Positions 8,307 to 15,988 of a stretch of DNA of 35,843 bases are shown here, piece after piece. The stretch's first letter is position 1, and every line of letters starts with the position of its first letter. Position numbers and translations under genes: made by a program. The notes beneath the pieces were generated by a model. It was given only the letters and a program-made list of their open reading frames with translations. It was not told the origin of the DNA and searched no databases. Source of the DNA: Opitutaceae bacterium (GTDB lineage: Bacteria; Verrucomicrobiota; Verrucomicrobiia; Opitutales; Opitutaceae); contig JAIXVP010000414.1 in assembly GCA_027482905.1 (NCBI GenBank), positions 1 through 35,843 on the forward strand, in the 5' to 3' direction.

Positions 8307-9265
8307 CAATCGACGTGGCCGGCGAAGTTTTCCGTCACCAGCACGAGCGAGGCGGCGACGGCCTTGAAGGTGAACTCGCCGGAGTGGGGCAGCACGGCGT
8401 TTTCCCCGCGGGCGAGGCCGCCCTTGCCGGAACCGGTGAGCTCCCCGGTCACGACGCTGAGAATGCGGGCCTGCTCGCCGGACGCGAAACGCAGGGTCTC
8501 GCCGGCATCAAGCACGACGCGGCGAATGCGGAACTCGGGGCATTCGGCGATCACGCCCGAGGTCGGCGCCCCCCGCACCGGCGCGGGCTCGAAGTCGTCC
8601 CACTTGATCGAGGCCAGCGACTGCTCGACGTGGAGCTGGCGGGGTTTGCCGTCGAGCCCAACCCGGCCCCAATCGTAGACGCGGTAGGTCGTGTCGGAGT
8701 TTTGTTGGATCTCGAGGATGAGGTTGCCGCCGTCGATGGCGTGGATCTGGCCGCTGCGCACGAGGATGCTGTCGCCCTCGGCGACCGGAAACCGATGCAC
8801 CAACAACTCCAAGGTATTGTCGGCCAAGCTCTTTTCAAACTGGGCGCGGGTGACGCCTTTTTTCAGGCCCACGATCAGGCCGGCCCCGGGTTGGGTGTCG
8901 GCGATGAACCAGGTCTCGGTCTTGGGCTCGCCCTTGAGACTTGGCGCGACCGAAGCGGGCGGATGGACCTGGAGGCTGAGGCGTTCGCGGCAATCGAGCC
9001 ATTTGACCAGGATGGGAAAAGGCCGATCGGGGTCCCAGCCGGGGCCGAGGATGGCGGTGGCGCGGGTCTTGATCGCTTCGCGGAGGGTTTTGCCGGCGAG
9101 AGCTCCGCCCTTGATCACGGACTGGGCCTCGGGGCGGTCGACAATCTCCCAGGCCTCGCCGATGGGGGCCCGGCCGGGTAATTCGCGTCCGAGCGCGGTT
9201 TCAAAGCCACGTCCACCCCAGACTCGTTCTTGGTAAAGGGGTTGAAAACGTAAAACGTCATTCAT
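8306..9265 (-). CDS. manA: mannose-6-phosphate isomerase, class I
   Basis: A 319-residue protein starting at ATG 9263-9265. It interconverts mannose 6-phosphate and fructose 6-phosphate in the cytoplasm, feeding mannose into glycolysis or supplying mannose units for polysaccharides. The zinc ligands are visible: Gln99 and His101 (LSLQVHPPA), Glu117 (KTETW) and His175 (SGQIHAI). The catalytic arginine region (YDWGR, Arg201) is present. Length matches the short Bacillus-type ManA. The start is set by homology (MNDVLRFQPLYQERVWGG); upstream in-frame codons would run into the divergent ftsK leader. It heads a minus-strand run with the AsmA-like gene, grpE and dnaJ. The gap to ftsK (9266-9375) should hold both promoters, but I see no convincing -35/-10 pair. 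Confidence 0.92.
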   Translation of the reverse strand: MNDVLRFQPLYQERVWGGRGFETALGRELPGRAPIGEAWEIVDRPEAQSVIKGGALAGKTLREAIKTRATAILGPGWDPDRPFPILVKWLDCRERLSLQVHPPASVAPSLKGEPKTETWFIADTQPGAGLIVGLKKGVTRAQFEKSLADNTLELLVHRFPVAEGDSILVRSGQIHAIDGGNLILEIQQNSDTTYRVYDWGRVGLDGKPRQLHVEQSLASIKWDDFEPAPVRGAPTSGVIAECPEFRIRRVVLDAGETLRFASGEQARILSVVTGELTGSGKGGLARGENAVLPHSGEFTFKAVAASLVLVTENFAGHVD

Positions 9266-9375
9266 GGCGGAACGGGAAGGATAGGTAAGTGGAGGGAGGA
9301 ACGGAAAAGCCTTTGACCGGTCCGTGGAATGAGCCGAAATGTAAAAACCGGGCCGCGAAACGCGTCTCACGTCAC

Positions 9376-11886
9376 ATGTCGAAAGCCGCGAGTTCAAACC
9401 CAAACATCGGCCCCTCCTTCCAGGCTCCGCGCCACCGCCCGCGTTGGGCGACGGCCAGCGCGTGCTTTATCATCGGCATGTTGTTGGCGGTGGCCTTCCT
9501 CGACTACGAGCCGTCCCAGACCGAGTATGTGCGCATCCCGGCCTTGGAGAAAAACGCGGTCGGTTGGATCGGGGCGGATACGTCATTCATTTGCTTTTCG
9601 TGGTTCGGGGTCGTGTCGTGGTTCATTCCCGGCGGTCTTTTCTGGCTGACCTACATCTCGATCCGAAACGCAAAACAAGTCGGCGTGGCCCGCATCTGCG
9701 CCCTGTTCGTCGGCTTGTTCAGCGGCGCGGGCCTGGCGGCGATGTTCGCGACCGAGATCCACAGCTTCGAGGGCGACTATTTTACCCACGACCTGGGTGG
9801 GCACGTCGGCGGCTGGATTTACCGCGACATGCTCGCGGCCCCGCTGGGCGGCTTCGGCTCGGCGGTGGTGCTCGGGCTGATCTACTTTCTCAGCCTGATC
9901 TTTATCCTCACCGCCGACATCGGCGCGGAATTCGACAAGGCCCTGCACTTTTTCCAAAACTGGCGGGCGGAGCGCAAGGAGCTACGCGTGCAGGAGCAAA
10001 AACTTCGCGCCGAACTCCGCGCCGCCGAGGAAAAACGCAAAATCGACGCCGCCCGCGCCGTGCCCGCCGACCGCGTGCCCGCCCCGCCCGCGCCCAAAAA
10101 GCTTGAGATCGCCAAGGATCCCAACCGCCCGCCGTCCCGCTCGCCGTTCGCCAAACCCGCCGAAGCCGCCGCCCCGATCGAACCCGTCCCGCCTCCCGCC
10201 CGCCCCGCGCCGGAGCCCGCCCTTGAAGCCCGCCCGGTCACCGTCGCCCCCTTCCGGGCGGAACCGCTCGCCTCCCCCGTCCCGTCGCCCGCCGCCGGCG
10301 GCGCGGTTGCCATCGTAAAGCCCGAGGAGACCAAAAAGGCCAAGTCGCCGGCCCTGCCCGAATCCGACTCTGATTACCAGTTCCCGCCCCTCACCCTGCT
10401 GAAGGAGCAGGCCCGACCCGCCTCGGCCGACTCCGACACCGAGCACCTGCGCAACATGGAGGACCTCGTGCGCATCCTCGGCGAATTCGGCGTGACCGTA
10501 AGTCCGGGCGAGATCCACGTCGGCCCGGTCATCACCTGCTACGAAGTCGTCCCCGCCCCCGGCGTGCGGGTCGAGAAGATCGCCAACCTGGACAAAAACA
10601 TCGCCCTCGGCATGCGCGCCCAGTCGGTCCGCATCCTCGCCCCCATCCCGGGCAAGGCCGCCGTCGGCGTCGAAATCCCCAACCGCACGCCCACCCCGGT
10701 CGGCATGCGCGAGATCCTCGAGTCGGAGGACTGGGTGTCGGCCAAGGCCGAAATCCCCATCGCCCTCGGCAAGGACGTCTCCGGCAAACCCCTCATCTCC
10801 GACCTGGCCAAGATGCCCCACCTGCTCATCGCCGGCGCCACCGGCTCGGGCAAGTCGGTGTGCATCAACTCGATCATCGCCTCCATCGTCTACCGCAAGA
10901 GCCCCCGCGACCTGCGCCTGATCATGGTGGACCCGAAAGTGGTCGAGCTGAAGGTGTTCAACAGCCTGCCGCACATGCTGATCCCGGTGGTCACCGAACC
11001 GAAAAAGGTGCCGTCCGCGCTGAAGTGGCTACTCGGCGAGATGGAGATGCGCTACCAGATTTTCGCCAAGGTCGGGGTGCGCAACATCGTCGGCTTCAAC
11101 ACCCGCAAAAAATCCGCCGCCCCCGCGCCCGACGCCGCCCAGCCCGGCCTCGCCGGCCTGGATCCTGCGGCCGCCACCGACGAGGAAATCGCCGAGCTGC
11201 CCGCCCGCCTGCCCTACATCGTCGCGATCATCGACGAGCTCGCCGACCTGATGATGGTCGCCCCGGCCGAGATCGAGACCAGCATCGCCCGCCTCGCCCA
11301 ACTCGCCCGCGCCGCCGGCATCCACCTGATCATCGCCACCCAGCGCCCGTCAGTGAACGTCATCACTGGCGTAATCAAGGCCAACCTCCCCTCCCGCATC
11401 GCCTTCCAGGTCGCCTCGCAGGTCGACTCCCGCACCATCCTCGATGGCAAGGGCGCCGACACCCTGATCGGCCGCGGCGACATGCTGTTCTCGCCCCCCG
11501 GCAGCTCCCGTCTCGTCCGCGCCCAAGGCGCGTTTGTGTCCGACGAGGAGGTCGCCGAGTTCGTAGAGTTCCTGAAACGCAACGGCCCGCCGAAATACGC
11601 CGAGAACGTGCAAAACCAGATCGAGGACGACGCCGCCGCGAACTCCGACGACGAGGACGAGCCGGACGACGACGGAGACGGCGAGGACGACGAGAAGCTC
11701 TACAAGAAGGCCATGGGCGTGCTCCGCGCCACCAAGCGCGCCAGCACCAGCACGCTCCAGCGCCGCCTGCGCATCGGCTACAACCGCGCCGCCCGCATCA
11801 TGGACCTGATGGAGGAGCGCGGCGTGGTCGGCCCGGAAAACGGCTCCAGCCCGCGCGAGATCCTGATCGACCTCGACGCCGGCTGA
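9376..11886 (+). CDS. ftsK: DNA translocase FtsK
   Basis: An 836-residue protein starting at ATG 9376. FtsK sits at the septum and pumps chromosomal DNA, clearing and resolving the terminus during division. Four transmembrane segments lie at about 25-43, 70-95, 104-121 and 154-180. A charged helical stretch (185-215) and a Pro/Ala-rich linker (215-330) follow. The motor domain has Walker A GATGSGKS at 487-494 and Walker B IIDELADL around 618-625, with the FtsK hallmark IIATQRPSVNVITG. A short insert with AAPAPDAAQPGLAG lies between them. After an acidic linker (SDDEDEPDDDGDGEDDE) comes the winged-helix gamma domain (LQRRLRIGYNRAARIMDLME), which in the family reads KOPS sites. All parts are intact. 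The in-frame extension upstream of 9376 has no homology. Confidence 0.96.
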   Translation: MSKAASSNPNIGPSFQAPRHRPRWATASACFIIGMLLAVAFLDYEPSQTEYVRIPALEKNAVGWIGADTSFICFSWFGVVSWFIPGGLFWLTYISIRNAKQVGVARICALFVGLFSGAGLAAMFATEIHSFEGDYFTHDLGGHVGGWIYRDMLAAPLGGFGSAVVLGLIYFLSLIFILTADIGAEFDKALHFFQNWRAERKELRVQEQKLRAELRAAEEKRKIDAARAVPADRVPAPPAPKKLEIAKDPNRPPSRSPFAKPAEAAAPIEPVPPPARPAPEPALEARPVTVAPFRAEPLASPVPSPAAGGAVAIVKPEETKKAKSPALPESDSDYQFPPLTLLKEQARPASADSDTEHLRNMEDLVRILGEFGVTVSPGEIHVGPVITCYEVVPAPGVRVEKIANLDKNIALGMRAQSVRILAPIPGKAAVGVEIPNRTPTPVGMREILESEDWVSAKAEIPIALGKDVSGKPLISDLAKMPHLLIAGATGSGKSVCINSIIASIVYRKSPRDLRLIMVDPKVVELKVFNSLPHMLIPVVTEPKKVPSALKWLLGEMEMRYQIFAKVGVRNIVGFNTRKKSAAPAPDAAQPGLAGLDPAAATDEEIAELPARLPYIVAIIDELADLMMVAPAEIETSIARLAQLARAAGIHLIIATQRPSVNVITGVIKANLPSRIAFQVASQVDSRTILDGKGADTLIGRGDMLFSPPGSSRLVRAQGAFVSDEEVAEFVEFLKRNGPPKYAENVQNQIEDDAAANSDDEDEPDDDGDGEDDEKLYKKAMGVLRATKRASTSTLQRRLRIGYNRAARIMDLMEERGVVGPENGSSPREILIDLDAG

Positions 11887-11914
11887 GCGAAGGGCGCGGC
11901 GCCCGACGACCCGC

Positions 11915-13216
11915 TCAGGCCCAGGGATCGCGGCCGAGCAACAGTTCGCTCAGCTGCACCGCGCTGAGGAAAGCGTCCTCGTGGAAACCGTAGCGGAAAT
12001 AGCTGCCGGCGAAATACGTCTCCGTCGCGCCGCGCGCGGCGGCGTTGAGCGCGGGCAGCTCGCCCTGCGCGGCCAGCGCCCCGAGATCGAAGAGCGGATG
12101 CGTGTAGTCGATGGTTTTGATCACCTTGGCCGGATCGATCTGCTCGGGCCGGTTGATCGAGACGAAGTAACGCTCGCGGTCGCTGACGCCCTGGAGGCGG
12201 TTCATCCAGTAGTGCGTGGCGGGGGTGATGCGGCCGGCGCGGTCGCGGGAAACCTGATACACCCAGCTCGCCCACGCGAGGCGCGCCCGGGGCATGACGC
12301 TCGCGTCGGTGTGCAGAGTGGCGACATTGGACTGGTAGTGGAAGGCCCCGAGCAGGCGGGTCTCGTCCGCGGTCGGATTGACCAGCAGGCGCAGGGCGTC
12401 GTCGGCGTGGGCCGCCACCACCGCGCGGTCGAAGGCGTGCGCCGCGCCGTCGGCGGTGAAGACCGTGACGCCGCGACCCGGACCATGCCGCACCACCCGG
12501 CTGACCGCGCAGCCGAGCCGTAGCCGGTCGGCGAAGGGCGCGACCAGCCGGCGCACGTATTCGCGCGAGCCGCCGGCGACCGTCCACCAGGGATGCTGGG
12601 TGTCGAGGCCGAGGAAACCGTGGTTGTGGAAAAACCGCAGCAGGCTCGCCGCCGGGAAGGCCAGCATGCGCTCCGGCGGCGTGCTCCAGACCGCGCTGCT
12701 CATCGGCACCAGATAAAGATCCCAAAAATCCTTCCCGTAGCCGCGCCGCCGCACGTATTCGGCCAGGCTCTCGGTGATGGGCGCGCCGCCGGCCTCGGCC
12801 GCCTTCAGCGCGGCGACGGCCTCCTCGTTGAAGCGTTTCACCGCGAGCAGCATCCGGATGAAGCGCGGGCTGAGGAGGTTTTTGCGCTGGGCGAAGAGGT
12901 GGTTGAGGGACGAGCCGCACCACTCCAGGCCGGTGTCGAGGTCCTTCACCGCGAAGCTCATGTCGGTGGGCTTCACCGGCACCTTCAGCTCCTCGAAAAG
13001 CCGGCAGAGCTGCGGGTAGGTGACGCGGTTGAACACCATGAACCCGGTGTCGATCGGCAGCGCGCGGCCGGTGCCGGGCTCGACCGCCTCGACCGTGTTG
13101 CTATGGCCGCCGGCATAGGCCTCGGGGCCGAAACAAGTCACCTCATCGCCCGCGCGGTGCAGGAAGTGGGCGGTGCCGAGGCCGGCGATGCCGGTGCCGA
13201 TGATCGCGGTGCGCAT
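11915..13216 (-). CDS. FAD/NAD(P)-binding amine oxidase-like oxidoreductase (COG2907 type)
   Basis: A 433-residue protein starting at ATG 13214-13216. The N-terminus has the dinucleotide-binding fold (AIIGTGIAGLGTAHFLHRAG) followed by the FAD-binding GGHSNTV and DTGFMVFN motifs. Inner segments such as STPPERMLAFPAASLLRFFHNHG and WWTVAGGSREYV, and the C-terminal TYFAGSYFRYGFHEDA, fit the COG2907-like flavoproteins. These are usually encoded beside a DUF1365 protein and a cyclopropane-fatty-acid synthase-like methyltransferase. Those two partners are in the window, but about 9.5 kb away (22724-24975). Here the neighbour is a fatty acid desaturase, upstream on the same strand. A role in modifying acyl chains is plausible but unproven. 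It is convergent with ftsK, with a 28-base gap holding only a short 5-base stem at 11892-11904. Confidence 0.85.
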   Translation of the reverse strand: MRTAIIGTGIAGLGTAHFLHRAGDEVTCFGPEAYAGGHSNTVEAVEPGTGRALPIDTGFMVFNRVTYPQLCRLFEELKVPVKPTDMSFAVKDLDTGLEWCGSSLNHLFAQRKNLLSPRFIRMLLAVKRFNEEAVAALKAAEAGGAPITESLAEYVRRRGYGKDFWDLYLVPMSSAVWSTPPERMLAFPAASLLRFFHNHGFLGLDTQHPWWTVAGGSREYVRRLVAPFADRLRLGCAVSRVVRHGPGRGVTVFTADGAAHAFDRAVVAAHADDALRLLVNPTADETRLLGAFHYQSNVATLHTDASVMPRARLAWASWVYQVSRDRAGRITPATHYWMNRLQGVSDRERYFVSINRPEQIDPAKVIKTIDYTHPLFDLGALAAQGELPALNAAARGATETYFAGSYFRYGFHEDAFLSAVQLSELLLGRDPWA

Positions 13217-13278
13217 GAAAGGGAGAGAAGGAGCAATCAGTGCCGTCGCCGGGCGCGTTCGGCAATCCGTGAGCGCAC

Positions 13279-13302
13279 AAAAAAGGGGGCCGCGCGGCCC
13301 CC
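13279..13302 (-). terminator. intrinsic terminator downstream of the desaturase gene
   Basis: A perfect palindrome GGGGGCCGCGCGGCCCCC at 13285-13302 forms a 7-base stem with a GCGC loop. On the minus strand it is followed by six T (A-run at 13279-13284). This is a textbook rho-independent terminator placed 45 bases after the desaturase stop and 63 bases before the FAD oxidoreductase start. The two minus-strand genes are therefore probably separate transcription units, or read-through is limited. Confidence 0.85.
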
Positions 13303-13346
13303 TGCTTGAAAACGCCGTGCCCTGTCGCGCCGGTCGCGCCGGAGAA

Positions 13347-14540
13347 TCAGGCCGTCGGGCCGGAAGGGTTGTTGGGTTTTACCAACTCGCTGCTGAGATC
13401 CTTGTGGATGGCGGGGCCATCGGCCTTCTTGGGCAGGTCGGCTTGGGCGGCGGTCGCGGTGGCCACCGCGATGGCGGCGGCGGCGGGAATGACCTGGCGC
13501 AGGGAAACATTGGCGTGGACCTCGGTGGCGCGCTCGGAGGCGGCCACGGAGCGATGGTGGTCGGCGTGCATACCCTCCTCGAGGATGGACTGCGGCACGG
13601 GTTTGAGGCCCCAGATCAGACCGGTGTAGGAGAGAAGCTTCAGGCCGTAGTAGGTGGGATCGATCTCCCACCAGTAAAAGCCGTTGCGGGTGCAGCTCTG
13701 GTAGCGGTGGTGGTTGTTGTGCCAGCCCTCGCCGAGACAGATGATCGCGAGGATAAAACTGTTGCGCGAGTCGTCGTCGGTCTTGAATCGGCGTTTGCCC
13801 ATGAGGTGGGCCATCGAGTTGATGCAGGCGGTGCCGTGGAAAAGCGCGGTGGTGCTGATGAAGAAGCCCCACACCAACATCTGCGGGCCGTTGGTGCCGA
13901 GGCCGGGGGCGAAACGCTCCAACAGCATGCCCAAGCCGAGCATCGAGAGAGCGTAGAGGATGGGCACCACGAGGTCGAAGCGGTTGAGCCAGACCAGCTC
14001 GGGGAACTTGGCTAGGTCCTTGATCTTGGTGTAGTCGGTGGGGAAATTGCGGCGCGAGGTGATCCAGCCGATGTGCGACCAAAGGAAACCATGCACATGG
14101 GGCGAGTGCGCGTCCTCGGGGTCATCCGAGTGCTGGTGGTGGTGGCGGTGGTGGTAGGCCCACCAGAGCGAACCGCGCTGCACCGTGGTGCCGGCCCAAA
14201 GGGCGAGGAAAAACTGGCCCGCGCGCGAGGTGGAGTAGGTCTTGTGCGAGAAATACCGGTGATGGATGCCGGTCACCGCGAACATGCGGATGAAATAGAG
14301 AAACACGGCCGCCCACGCGGCGAAGGCGCTGAACCCGACCCAGATCACGCCGAGACAGCCGAGGTGGAGGATGACGAAGGGCATCACGCGCACCCAATCG
14401 ACCTTGTCGGGCTCGGCCCGCATCTTCTCCGCCCCGTCGGGACAGTAGTCGGAATCGATCCATTGCGTCACGGCGGTCGTGAGGCGGCGCAGCAAACTGG
14501 GAGGGCTGGAGACGGCGGAGGAAGAGGCGGGCGCGGACAT
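13347..14540 (-). CDS. delta-9-type fatty acid desaturase
   Basis: A 397-residue membrane di-iron desaturase starting at ATG 14538-14540. The three histidine boxes are clear: HRYFSH (94-99), HHRHHH (130-135) and HNNHH (274-278), with an extra WEIDPTYYGLKLLSYTGLIW segment typical of acyl-CoA delta-9 desaturases. Hydrophobic pairs lie around 53-90 and 188-240. The family inserts a cis double bond into saturated acyl chains, using O2 and an electron donor. After the expected end near residue 318 there is a tail of about 75 residues with MHADHHR, an Ala/Val/Thr-rich hydrophobic stretch and a Pro/Lys-rich end, which is not part of the core fold. The 130-base gap upstream, shared with the divergent transporter gene, contains an AT-rich patch with an ATACGTAT palindrome 5 bases before the start. 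An intrinsic terminator follows the gene. Confidence 0.93.
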   Translation of the reverse strand: MSAPASSSAVSSPPSLLRRLTTAVTQWIDSDYCPDGAEKMRAEPDKVDWVRVMPFVILHLGCLGVIWVGFSAFAAWAAVFLYFIRMFAVTGIHHRYFSHKTYSTSRAGQFFLALWAGTTVQRGSLWWAYHHRHHHQHSDDPEDAHSPHVHGFLWSHIGWITSRRNFPTDYTKIKDLAKFPELVWLNRFDLVVPILYALSMLGLGMLLERFAPGLGTNGPQMLVWGFFISTTALFHGTACINSMAHLMGKRRFKTDDDSRNSFILAIICLGEGWHNNHHRYQSCTRNGFYWWEIDPTYYGLKLLSYTGLIWGLKPVPQSILEEGMHADHHRSVAASERATEVHANVSLRQVIPAAAAIAVATATAAQADLPKKADGPAIHKDLSSELVKPNNPSGPTA

Positions 14541-14671
14541 AATTTATACGTATCGAAGCGCACAGGGTCCGACTTTAGCGGGAACGCAAGCAAGCCCGGT
14601 TTCAGCGTAGGGTTTGAACAAAAGTCACCAACGTTTGCCAGCGGGGCGCGCGCCGCCACGCTCCCACCGCG

Positions 14672-15955
14672 ATGAACGCCTCCGACCCGACCGCCGACCC
14701 GGCGCCGACCGCGCCCGAGTATCCGCCGGTCAAACGCAGCGAGATCTTCGGTTGGTGCTGCTTCGATTTCGCGAACTCGTCGTTCACCACCATCATCATC
14801 ACGGTCGTCTACGCGGTGTATTTCACCCAGGTCGTCGCCGCCGGCGACGCCCATGCGGCCGGCTGGTGGGGCACCGCCCTCGCCGTCTCCCAACTCGGCG
14901 CCATCCTGCTCGGACCCCTGCTCGGCGCCCTCGCCGACGCCACCGCGCGCAAAAAGGCCTTCCTGCTCGCCTCCGCCATCGTGTGCTCGCTCGGCACCGC
15001 CGCGCTGGCCTTCGTCGGCCCGGGCGAGATCGCCCTCGCCCTCGGGCTGGTCATCGTGGCCAACCTCGCCTTTTCGCTCAGCGAGAATCTCTGCTCCGCC
15101 TTCCTGCCCGAGATCAGCACGCCGGAGAACGCCGGCCGCATCTCCGGCTACGGTTGGAGCTTCGGCTACTGCGGCGGCCTGCTCAGCCTCGTTCTCGCGC
15201 TCGTCATGCTCCAGGTCCTGGACTGGCCGGCGACGTGGACCTTCCTGATGACCGGCGTCTTTTTCTTCGGGGCGAGCCTGCCGACCCAGTTCTTGCTGCG
15301 CGAGCGCGCCCGCCCTCGCCGGCTCGCGCCCGGCGAGACCTTCGCCGGCCTGGCCTTCGCGCAGCTCGGCGAAATGCGCCGCGAACTCCCGCGTCACCGC
15401 GTCCTGGCGGTGTTTTTCGGCGCGATGACGCTCTTTCTCGCCGGCCTGTCCGCCGTCGTGGCCTTCGCGGCGGTGTTCGCGACCCAGGCCCTCGGCATGA
15501 CCCAGGCGGAGATCATCCAGCTCTTCATCGTCCTCCAAATCGCGGGCGTGGCCGGCGCGCTGGGCTTCGGCTACCTCCAGGACAAGATCGGCGCCAAGAT
15601 CGCCCTGATCGGCTCGCTGGCGCTGTGGATCGTGGTCTGCGTCTGGGCCTGGCGCTGCGCCGGCAAGACCGAGTTTTTCCTCGTCGGCATCCTCGCCGGC
15701 GCGGCCATGGGCTCGCTGCAATCGGCCGGCCGCGCGGTGGTCGCGACGCTCACGCCCCCGGGCCGGTCGGGGGAGTTTTTCGGTTACTGGGGCTTTTTCG
15801 GCAAACTCGCCGGCATCGTGGGCCCGTTGGTCTTCGGTTGGGTCGCCACCGCCACCGACGTGCGCCAGGCCATCCTGCTCAACGCCGGCTTCTTCCTCGC
15901 CGGCCTGCTCGTCCTGCTCCCGCTCTCGTTGAAGCCGGCCGCGCCCGGTGTTTGA
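14672..15955 (+). CDS. MFS transporter, UMF1/Atg22-like family
   Basis: A 427-residue integral membrane protein with about 12 hydrophobic segments. The N-terminal FGWCCFDFANSSFTTIIITVVYAVYF is characteristic of the UMF1/Atg22-like branch of the major facilitator superfamily (family hallmark DxANSxFxT). The MFS loop 2-3 motif appears as GALADATARKKAFLL, and the family signature NLCSAFLPEISTPENAGRISG follows. Eukaryotic Atg22 exports amino acids from vacuoles; the bacterial members have no settled substrate. The start at 14672 gives a short polar N-terminal tail before the first membrane segment. The helicase gene starts 33 bases after the stop, so the three plus-strand genes here may form one transcript. 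Confidence 0.88.
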   Translation: MNASDPTADPAPTAPEYPPVKRSEIFGWCCFDFANSSFTTIIITVVYAVYFTQVVAAGDAHAAGWWGTALAVSQLGAILLGPLLGALADATARKKAFLLASAIVCSLGTAALAFVGPGEIALALGLVIVANLAFSLSENLCSAFLPEISTPENAGRISGYGWSFGYCGGLLSLVLALVMLQVLDWPATWTFLMTGVFFFGASLPTQFLLRERARPRRLAPGETFAGLAFAQLGEMRRELPRHRVLAVFFGAMTLFLAGLSAVVAFAAVFATQALGMTQAEIIQLFIVLQIAGVAGALGFGYLQDKIGAKIALIGSLALWIVVCVWAWRCAGKTEFFLVGILAGAAMGSLQSAGRAVVATLTPPGRSGEFFGYWGFFGKLAGIVGPLVFGWVATATDVRQAILLNAGFFLAGLLVLLPLSLKPAAPGV

Positions 15956-15988
15956 CCACACCGCGTCCGGGCCTACGGTTCGCGCCCC

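Noticed and set aside
9266-9375. Promoter candidates between manA and ftsK (TTGACC at 9313-9318)
   Set aside because: The -35-like TTGACC has no acceptable -10 at 16-18 bases, so it was not listed as a promoter.
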